Part shown: piece after piece, positions 1 to 4,392 of the stretch
How positions within the stretch are numbered: the stretch's first letter is position 1
How the letters are laid out: the number at the start of each line of letters is the position of its first letter
Source: Thiotrichaceae bacterium
GTDB lineage: Bacteria; Pseudomonadota; Gammaproteobacteria; Thiotrichales; Thiotrichaceae
Assembly (NCBI GenBank): GCA_024762625.1
Contig: JANTHA010000143.1
Location: 1-5,739 of the forward strand
Reading direction: 5' to 3'
DNA length: 5,739 nucleotides
Translations under genes and position numbers: made by a program
Notes under the pieces: model-generated
Databases searched by the model: none
Seen by the model: the letters and a program-made list of their open reading frames with translations, nothing else
What the model was told of the DNA's origin: nothing

Positions 1-2
1 CC

Positions 3-161
3 TGGGCGCAACTCAATGGACTACAGGGGCTGCCGATATTAAACCCTACTTTGCTCCCGTCAGCAGACCCGGCATCAACGGCTACGGCAACCCAAACTCA
101 AAACGACCAGAAAAAGTCCCAAAAAAACGCCACAAACAAAACCGTGGAAACAACTGAATGA
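3..161 (+). CDS. 3' end of upstream gene, probably a TolC-family outer membrane protein (partial)
   Basis: The frame beginning at position 3 is open to the TGA at 159-161, giving 52 C-terminal residues. They begin WAQLNGLQGLPIL and end in a Thr/Ala/Gln/Asn/Lys-rich, poorly ordered tail. The stop overlaps the start of the next gene as ATGA, which suggests translational coupling. TolC-family proteins often end in an amphipathic helix followed by a Leu-Gly stretch and a polar tail, and they commonly sit next to HlyD-type adaptors, so an outer-membrane efflux channel is the best guess; this is inference from context. A second frame, starting at position 2 and ending at TGA 155-157, is also open and gives a basic tail. 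I prefer the first frame because of the ATGA overlap and the more helix-like start. Confidence 0.5.
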   Translation, partial: WAQLNGLQGLPILNPTLLPSADPASTATATQTQNDQKKSQKNATNKTVETTE

Positions 162-937
162 ACAAACCATTTTACTTGATCCGACTAACAGCTTTTGCTT
201 TGCTGTTCATAACATCGCAGGCTTATGCGCAATCATTCAACGCACGTCTTGAATGGGCGCATACAGTTGAACTAAGGCTGCTGGATAACGGCATTTTGCA
301 AAAAGTTCCTGTCAAACTGGGACAGCATGTAAAAAAAGGCGATATTCTCGTCAGTATCGACCCACGCGAATTCAAGGCGAAACTGGAAAAAACCAAAGCC
401 GAAACGGCGCTTGCTCAACTGGCGCTGGAAGACAGCAAGGATGAACTGGAGCGCGCCAAAGAACTCTATGAGCGCGGCCTGATTGCAGACGAAGAATTGA
501 AAGACGCCAAACTGAAACACGCCGCTGCCAATGCCGAACTGGAAGCGCGCCAGGCATCATATACACTGGCGAAAATCGCGCTGGAAAGAACGGTTTTACG
601 AGCGCCATTCAACGGCATTATTATCGAAAAAAACGCCTGGCCAGGCGATATTGTCTACAAAACGCTGCAATCCAGGCCGCTTATCGCCATCGCGCCAAAC
701 GGCAGCATGCTGGCCCGCGTCCTCGTCAATGCAGATACCTTGCGAAAATACAAACCCGGGCAAGCCGCCAAAGTGCTGATTCGGGGAAAAACCTACCCCG
801 GTAAAATCTATAGCCTGGGCGTTGAAGCCGTGCGCATAGATCCTGCCGGAGCAATTTATGAGCTGGATATAATTTTCAATCATCGCGCCAATGAAATCTT
901 GCGCCCCTCGCAGACGGTTAAAGTGATACTACCTTAA
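158..937 (+). CDS. Short HlyD/RND-type periplasmic adaptor (membrane fusion) protein
   Basis: Adaptors of this family link an inner-membrane pump to a TolC-type outer-membrane channel in the periplasm. The 259-residue product starts with a signal peptide (hydrophobic residues 6-20, likely cut after AYA at 22-24). Next come the first half of a biotinyl/lipoyl-like domain (about 36-68, with GQHVKKGDILVSID), a charged alpha-helical hairpin (about 70-143), and the second lipoyl half with the family signature TVLRAPFNGIII (145-156). A beta-barrel domain (about 172-259) closes the protein. It has no N-terminal membrane helix beyond the signal and no lipobox cysteine. It is shorter than the usual 350-400 residues: the N-terminal strands and most of the membrane-proximal domain are missing. 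The ATG overlaps the upstream stop (ATGA), so the two genes are probably co-translated. No pump gene follows, so the pump is upstream or elsewhere. Substrate unknown. Confidence 0.85.
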   Translation: MNKPFYLIRLTAFALLFITSQAYAQSFNARLEWAHTVELRLLDNGILQKVPVKLGQHVKKGDILVSIDPREFKAKLEKTKAETALAQLALEDSKDELERAKELYERGLIADEELKDAKLKHAAANAELEARQASYTLAKIALERTVLRAPFNGIIIEKNAWPGDIVYKTLQSRPLIAIAPNGSMLARVLVNADTLRKYKPGQAAKVLIRGKTYPGKIYSLGVEAVRIDPAGAIYELDIIFNHRANEILRPSQTVKVILP

Positions 938-951
938 GCGTTTGTTCCAGC

Positions 952-1209
952 TTATAACCAAGCGATCAGTTGCGCATGAACCCCTGTATCCCTGACGCTC
1001 ATGATGACATCAATCGGTTTGGTTTCTTCCGGGTCATAGCCAACGATCATCAGATGCGGACATTTTTCTTTTACATCTGCGGAAACCACGCCTTCAAAAC
1101 GACACATCTTTCCGGTTAACACCTCGCGATTCTCTCGATCAAGCGACTCATTAATATGAATCACGATATTGCTTGATTGATTAACTGTTTTTTCATTTGA
1201 ATGTTTCAT
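952..1209 (-). CDS. Small HMA-like (ferredoxin-fold) protein without a CxxC metal site
   Basis: This is an 85-residue soluble protein with no signal peptide or membrane segment. From residue 15 the pattern resembles a heavy-metal-associated domain: strand IVIHI (15-19), a helix through 21-34, GVVSADV (40-46), strand HLMIVGYDP (52-60), helix IDVIMSVRDTG (66-76), then a last strand HAQLIAWL (78-85). The 'yDp...i...v...G..A.li' layout is typical of HMA and MerP-like folds. The metal-binding CxxC that should precede the first helix is absent; only C36 and C50 remain, and they are far apart. It may therefore bind something else or act as a protein-interaction module; function unknown. The start is well supported: a strong ribosome binding site (GGGAGGA on the minus strand, 1223-1217) lies 7 bases upstream of the ATG. 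It is downstream of miaA on the same strand but appears to have its own promoter, and it converges on the adaptor gene with only 14 bases between them. Confidence 0.75.
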   Translation of the reverse strand: MKHSNEKTVNQSSNIVIHINESLDRENREVLTGKMCRFEGVVSADVKEKCPHLMIVGYDPEETKPIDVIMSVRDTGVHAQLIAWL

Positions 1210-1216
1210 CTCTGTA

Positions 1217-1223
1217 TCCTCCC
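1217..1223 (-). promoter_or_regulatory. Strong ribosome binding site for the HMA-like gene
   Basis: The plus strand reads TCCTCCC, so the transcript carries GGGAGGA, an almost perfect Shine-Dalgarno match, 7 bases before the ATG at 1209. It fixes the start codon and is clearly stronger than the sites before miaA and the cnoX-like gene, so this small protein is probably well expressed. Confidence 0.8.
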
Positions 1224-1253
1224 TGGATAATTTGATCTGGCAACTCCAGACTT

Positions 1254-1303
1254 GAGGATCATTTTAAAGATACGCCTGATTTCATTCTGTGAAGTAGTTC
1301 ACA
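1254..1303 (-). promoter_or_regulatory. Candidate class II CRP-dependent promoter of the HMA-like gene
   Basis: At 1288-1303 the sequence is TGTGAAGTAGTTCACA, which contains a perfect TGTGA-N6-TCACA, the consensus for CRP/Vfr-type regulators, with AT-rich flanks. On the minus strand a TAAAAT -10 box (5 of 6 matches) occupies 1266-1261, which puts the start point near 1254. The operator centre (1295.5) then falls at -41.5, the position of CRP at class II activated promoters. The -35 hexamer at 17-bp spacing (CAGAAT) is very poor, as expected for activator-dependent transcription. The leader would be about 45 nt and include a small 5-bp hairpin (1236-1250). The match and spacing are seen; regulation by a CRP homologue is inferred. 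Confidence 0.6.
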
Positions 1304-1314
1304 AATAAGGGAGC

Positions 1315-2250
1315 TTATTTTTTATTTATAAAACACTGTATATCATCAACCACCTGACTCAAATCATAGTCCCTGGCGTCGTAACGGGTGATATTTCTCT
1401 CTGATCGCATCCAGGTCATTTGTCGTTTCGCCAGTTGTCGGGTGGCGATAATCGCACGCTCGCGCATTTCGTCAAAATCCAGCTTGCCTTGCAGATAATC
1501 CCATGCCTGCCGATAACCTACGGCGCGCATTGAAGGTAAATCAGCGTGCAGGTCGCCGCGCTCATACAGTTTTTTAACCTCGTCCAGAAATCCCTGCTCC
1601 AGCATCTGGTCAAAACGGGTCGCCGCCAGTTCGCGAATCCAGTCGCGGCTTTCGGGTATCAGCGCAATTTTCATAAGGCGATAGGGTAACGCCGTGGCGC
1701 GCGCTTCCTGCTGGTGTTGCGAGAGCGGCTTTCCAGTAATTTCATAGACCTCCAGCGCGCGCTGGATGCGCTGCTGGTCATTGGGGTGAATGCGCTCGCC
1801 CGCCTGTGGGTCTACTTTTTTAAGGCGTTCATGCAGCACGTCCCAGCCTTTGTCTTTGGCCTCTGCCGCCAGAGTGCGACGAATTTCGGGATTGGCTTCA
1901 GGCAACGCCGCCAGCCCGTTTTCCAGCGCCCGGTAATAGAGCATGGTGCCGCCCACCAGCACCGGCAACCTGCCCGCTTCGCTAATCTCCCGCATTTCGC
2001 GCAAGGCGTCCCGGCGAAAATCAGCCGCGGAATAAGGCTCGGAAGGATCAAGAAAGCTAATCAGGCGATGCGGCGCTTTTTCTAGTTCTTCTGGCGTCGG
2101 CTTGGCCGTGCCAATATCCATACCCTTGTACACCAGCGCCGAATCCACGCTGATCAGCTCAATCGGAAAATACTCCATCAGCCTGATCGCAAGTCCGGTC
2201 TTGCCGGATGCGGTTGGGCCGATAATAAAAATGGCGGGCGGTAAGGACAT
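1315..2250 (-). CDS. miaA: tRNA dimethylallyltransferase MiaA
   Basis: MiaA transfers a dimethylallyl group from DMAPP to N6 of adenosine 37 in tRNAs that read codons starting with U, the first step to (ms2)i6A, which stabilises codon-anticodon pairing and reading frame. The 311-residue protein is full length for the family. It shows the P-loop GPTASGKT (11-18), the substrate-binding DSALVYKGMDIGTAKPT block (35-51, with D35 and catalytic-site neighbours), HRLISFLDPSEPYSAADF (60-77), and GGTMLYY (99-105) containing the conserved Thr101. Late in the protein is the LPSMRAVGYRQ segment expected in the tRNA-binding part. The ATG at 2250 gives the standard N-terminus just before the P-loop strand; the ribosome binding site is weak. 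It lies 49 bases downstream of the cnoX-like gene with no terminator between, so the two are probably co-transcribed. The usual enterobacterial partners mutL and hfq are not here. Confidence 0.97.
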   Translation of the reverse strand: MSLPPAIFIIGPTASGKTGLAIRLMEYFPIELISVDSALVYKGMDIGTAKPTPEELEKAPHRLISFLDPSEPYSAADFRRDALREMREISEAGRLPVLVGGTMLYYRALENGLAALPEANPEIRRTLAAEAKDKGWDVLHERLKKVDPQAGERIHPNDQQRIQRALEVYEITGKPLSQHQQEARATALPYRLMKIALIPESRDWIRELAATRFDQMLEQGFLDEVKKLYERGDLHADLPSMRAVGYRQAWDYLQGKLDFDEMRERAIIATRQLAKRQMTWMRSERNITRYDARDYDLSQVVDDIQCFINKK

Positions 2251-2299
2251 GGCGCTATTATGCCTGTTTTGTATCGGAAATAGATAGCCCGCAAAATAC

Positions 2300-3172
2300 T
2301 CAGTAAAGCAGCGAATAAAGTTTGGCGCGATAATCCCTGATCAGCGGGTCATCCTTCTCAAATAAATCAAAGGCTTCGAGCAACCCCTTACGCGCCGCGT
2401 CATCGCCGAAGCTGCGGTCTTTTTTCATCACATCCAGATATAAATCCAGACCTTCCCTGATATTGTCCTCGCCGCCTGCAAGCACCTTTGCCCTGGCGAG
2501 ATCAAGCATCAGTTGCAGATCATCCGGCTTGTCGGCCAGTTGTTGCTGCAATGTTTCAATATCGCCGCTTTGCTGTTTCAGCAAGGCGCGCTGTAGTTGC
2601 TTTTTCAGCGCTTCGCGTTGCGCCTCATCCACCTGACCAGCAGGAATGGCGTCCAGCGTCTGTTGCGCTGCTTCCAGCTTGCCTGATTCCAGCAAAACCC
2701 TGGACAGGTCAAGCGCCGCATCATAAAAATCCGGCTCAGTTTCCAGGACCTCCCGCAAGCCGTTTTCTGCGCGCTCCATATCGCCCGCTGCAAACGCAGC
2801 CAGGGCTTCGCGGCGCTGCCCTTCAGTCCGGCGTACGCGGTGTTTATCAATCAGCTTCTGAATCACCGCTTCTGGCTGAACGCCCATGAATTCATCCACA
2901 ATCTCGCCGTTTCTGAAAAACTTCACCGTTGGCAAGCTGCGCACGCCATACTGAGCCGCCAGTTCCTGGTTCTCGTCGCTATTCACCTTGATCAGCACAA
3001 ATGCACCCGACATCTCTTCCGCCAGCTTCGCCAACAGCGGCATCAACATCTGACACGGTTGACACCAGGCCGCCCAGAAATCAACCAGCACCAGCGCCTC
3101 ATTTGATTTATCGAGCGCCAGCTCTTTAAAATTATCCTTGTTCGCCTCAAAAATAAATTCCGAATCCGCCAT
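2300..3172 (-). CDS. cnoX: CnoX/YbbN-type thioredoxin-TPR co-chaperone
   Basis: The 290-residue protein matches the CnoX (YbbN) family in length and layout: an N-terminal thioredoxin fold followed by TPR-like helical repeats. In E. coli this cytoplasmic protein holds unfolding proteins under bleach stress, protects their cysteines and passes them to GroEL/ES and DnaK. The thioredoxin domain (about 5-110) carries WAAWCQPCQ with C37 and C40 and the cis-proline loop VRSLPTV (P81). Residues about 115-290 are Ala/Leu/Glu-rich helical pairs ending in LYSLLY. Unlike the E. coli protein, which lacks the first active-site cysteine, this one has a complete CxxC and may have true thiol-disulfide activity, as reported for the Caulobacter type. 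The ATG at 3172 has a modest AGG motif about 8 bases upstream. It is first in a probable operon with miaA. Confidence 0.9.
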   Translation of the reverse strand: MADSEFIFEANKDNFKELALDKSNEALVLVDFWAAWCQPCQMLMPLLAKLAEEMSGAFVLIKVNSDENQELAAQYGVRSLPTVKFFRNGEIVDEFMGVQPEAVIQKLIDKHRVRRTEGQRREALAAFAAGDMERAENGLREVLETEPDFYDAALDLSRVLLESGKLEAAQQTLDAIPAGQVDEAQREALKKQLQRALLKQQSGDIETLQQQLADKPDDLQLMLDLARAKVLAGGEDNIREGLDLYLDVMKKDRSFGDDAARKGLLEAFDLFEKDDPLIRDYRAKLYSLLY

Positions 3173-3207
3173 GTTCTGACCTGTTGTTAAAATTAATTTA
3201 AAAGAAG

Positions 3208-3242
3208 TAGCTTCAAGATAGGGTTAACAAAAAAGATTTCAA
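3208..3242 (-). promoter_or_regulatory. Candidate sigma70-type promoter for cnoX-miaA
   Basis: Read on the minus strand, TTGAAA (3242-3237, 5 of 6 matches to the -35 consensus) is separated by 16 bases from TATCTT (3220-3215, 4 of 6). Transcription would start near 3208, leaving a leader of about 35 nt before the ATG at 3172. The whole 3173-3390 gap is AT-rich and separates divergent genes, so a promoter is expected here. Confidence 0.45.
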
Positions 3243-3300
3243 TCGGTTTTATTCAATACAAAACAAGATTATCCGTTTGCGAATGTTTATGGAAAAACAG

Positions 3301-3317
3301 CTTGTTCAGCAAACAAG
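3301..3317. repeat. Small inverted repeat, possible operator upstream of the antitoxin
   Basis: CTTGTT (3301-3306) and AACAAG (3312-3317) form a perfect 6-bp inverted repeat around a 5-bp centre. It ends 10 bp before the predicted -35 box of the toxin-antitoxin promoter. Ribbon-helix-helix antitoxins usually bind short palindromes close to their own promoter, so this is a candidate autoregulatory site. It could also be a chance repeat in AT-rich DNA. Confidence 0.3.
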
Positions 3318-3326
3318 TTTGATGAA

Positions 3327-3355
3327 TTGATGGTTTTGTGACTTGGTGCTAAATT
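3327..3355 (+). promoter_or_regulatory. Candidate promoter of the toxin-antitoxin pair
   Basis: TTGATG (3327-3332, 4 of 6) and TAAATT (3350-3355, 4 of 6) are spaced by exactly 17 bp, which predicts a start near 3362 and a leader of about 29 nt before the antitoxin ATG. There is no clear Shine-Dalgarno sequence before that ATG. Moderate match only. Confidence 0.4.
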
Positions 3356-3390
3356 GAACCAACAATTAACCTCAATGGCACAATAGCAAA

Positions 3391-3630
3391 ATGAACCGAC
3401 TAACCATTACGCTTGAAGATAGCTTACACCAGTCTTTAAAAGAAACAGCAGCGCGTCAAGGACGCACCATCGGCAGTATTATCGAAGAAAGCCTTAAACT
3501 ACGCGGCATTCGCTCCATCGCAAGTACACAACAAATACTGAAACAGGCGCGCAACAATGCTAACTTAAGCGATGAAGATGCCATGAACATTGCACTTGAA
3601 GAAACGCATCAAGTACGCCATCAGGAATGA
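3391..3630 (+). CDS. Ribbon-helix-helix (CopG/Arc-like) antitoxin
   Basis: The 79-residue protein has the RHH layout. A short N-terminal strand RLTITL (3-8) would pair in the dimer and contact DNA. Helix 1 covers about 10-23 (DSLHQSLKETAARQ), a GRT turn follows, and helix 2 is SIIEESLKLRGI (28-39). The C-terminal part (about 45-75), with NLSDEDAMNIALEETHQVR at its end, fits the toxin-neutralising tail of RHH antitoxins paired with PIN toxins, where an 'LSeeEAl.lAveE...' pattern is usual. It is expected to bind and inhibit the toxin encoded next to it and to repress the shared promoter. The stop codon overlaps the toxin start (ATGA at 3627-3630), the classic coupled arrangement. The toxin gene is interrupted, so this antitoxin may have no working local partner. 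It is intact, with no visible loss of key positions. Confidence 0.8.
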   Translation: MNRLTITLEDSLHQSLKETAARQGRTIGSIIEESLKLRGIRSIASTQQILKQARNNANLSDEDAMNIALEETHQVRHQE

Positions 3631-4055
3631 GCAGACTGTTCATTATTGATACCTATGTATTTGTCGCCGGTTTAATCAGTTCCAATAAAACAAGCCCCGT
3701 CGTGCGCATTGTGGACGCCATGTTCAATGGCTCGATCATCTAAACCCTCTCCCCGGCTCTACTACGCGAATACCGCGAAGTGCTACTGCGGCCAAAACAT
3801 CGTAAATTACACAAGCTTGATGAAGAAGCCGTTGATCAGCTTATTACAGAAATTATTGCCAATGCTGTTTTTTGCGAGCCACAAAAAGGACATGAAGGAA
3901 ATGATGCGCCCAATAAAGGTGATAATAATTTATGGGACTTGTTACAACACCACAAAAGTCCAGTACTGATTACAGGAGATTTGCTTTTGGTGGAAAAGCC
4001 CCTGCAAAAAGCGTCAATTATTTTGCCCAGGACTTATATGGAAACATTTAGTTAA
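3627..4055 (+). pseudogene. PIN-domain toxin broken by an in-frame stop at codon 39
   Basis: PIN toxins are Mg-dependent RNases with a cluster of acidic residues. Reading from the ATG at 3627, the frame gives MSRLFIIDTYVFVAGLISS, the PIN N-terminus with D8. It meets TAA at 3741-3743 (codon 39) and then continues without a frameshift for 103 more codons to TAA 4053-4055. Together they make a 142-codon gene of normal PIN length. After the stop come LSPALLREYREVLLRPKH (41-58; E48 is the expected acidic residue), GDNNLWDLL (98-106; D99) and PVLITGDLLL (112-121; D118). All four usual acidic positions are kept, so only one codon is lost, and the break looks recent. The Asn of the usual DTN motif is Tyr (DTY, 8-10). 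An internal GTG at 3780 could start a C-terminal piece, but that piece lacks D8 and would not form an active site. The alternative is a sequencing error in an active toxin. Confidence 0.85.
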
Positions 4056-4088
4056 CTTACTGTTTTTTCCACATAGGACATGACAGCA

Positions 4089-4151
4089 CATGAAGAGCAC
4101 GAAGGGTTAAGACCCGCTTGTTTTCTTTGTGTACTTCGTGCTCTTCGTGGT
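4089..4151. repeat. Inverted repeat with 9-bp tandem units
   Basis: GAAGAGCACGAAG (4092-4104) and its exact reverse complement CTTCGTGCTCTTC (4134-4146) form a 13-bp stem with a 29-base loop; two further outer pairs follow after one mismatch (4089-4090 with 4148-4149). The right arm is part of three 9-bp tandem units: CTTTGTGTA, CTTCGTGCT, CTTCGTGGT (4125-4151). On the minus strand this reads as HHEEHEVHKE, a peptide pattern I recall as the mistranslation of dispersed intergenic repeats in many bacterial genomes. No T-run follows the stem, so it is not a standard terminator, although it could form a stable RNA hairpin. Confidence 0.7.
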
Positions 4152-4245
4152 GAGTCTTTGTTTTAAATATTATTAAAAAATTGACAAAAAGCAGAGGCTT
4201 GTATTCATAGAACACTGATAACAAAAATCGAAATGACCGCTTAAC

Positions 4246-4273
4246 TTCAAAAACAATGGCCTGTCGATATAAT
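4246..4273 (+). promoter_or_regulatory. Candidate promoter of the TPR gene (distal)
   Basis: A perfect TATAAT -10 hexamer (4268-4273) is preceded at 16 bp by TTCAAA (4246-4251, 4 of 6 matches to TTGACA). The start would be near 4280 with a leader of about 113 nt. A second -10-like box, TACAAT at 4357-4362, lies nearer the gene but has no good -35 partner. Confidence 0.4.
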
Positions 4274-4392
4274 TTCAAAGAGTTATAGGACCAGGCTACG
4301 AAACCTTACTGATAAAATATAAACACAGCAATGCTTTTCCCCCTCTTTAAATTCTGTACAATGAGCCTAACTTGAGAATAAGCAGAAATAAT

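Larger units (their letters stand above)
4056..4392. other. Non-coding AT-rich stretch between the broken toxin and the TPR gene
   Basis: No convincing gene is visible in these 337 bases. The stretch holds the inverted and tandem repeat at 4089-4151, two candidate promoter boxes for the TPR gene, and a 9-bp direct repeat (ATGAGCCTA at 4361-4369, again at the TPR gene start 4393-4401). An open frame on the minus strand (4278-4057) has a repeat-derived His/Glu-rich middle and no ribosome binding site, so it is probably not a protein gene. Confidence 0.6.

Noticed and set aside
2..157. Alternative open frame for the upstream gene ending at TGA 155-157
   Set aside because: Its product is a basic tail without recognisable features and it lacks the ATGA overlap; it cannot be fully excluded from 157 bases.
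1288..1303. Hairpin after miaA as an intrinsic terminator
   Set aside because: The 6-bp stem is not followed by a T-run on the minus strand; the match to a CRP operator explains it better.
1714..2085. 123-residue open frame on the plus strand inside miaA
   Set aside because: It is antisense to a certain gene with clear MiaA motifs; the length follows from the codon use of miaA.
2488..2889. 133-residue open frame on the plus strand inside the cnoX-like gene
   Set aside because: It is an antisense shadow of the TPR region, rich in Pro, Ala and Arg, with no family features.
3709..3969. 86-residue open frame across the toxin
   Set aside because: It is out of frame with the PIN gene and shows no PIN motifs, whereas the reading in the toxin frame matches the family on both sides of the stop.
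4057..4278. 73-residue open frame on the minus strand
   Set aside because: Its middle is the translated repeat (HHEEHEVHKE), there is no ribosome binding site, and the rest resembles no protein I know.
4361..4375. Tiny upstream open frame (ATGAGCCTAACTTGA) before the TPR gene
   Set aside because: It has only four codons and no ribosome binding site, and it overlaps a -10-like box; the shared ATGAGCCTA with the gene start is a 9-bp repeat that may be chance.
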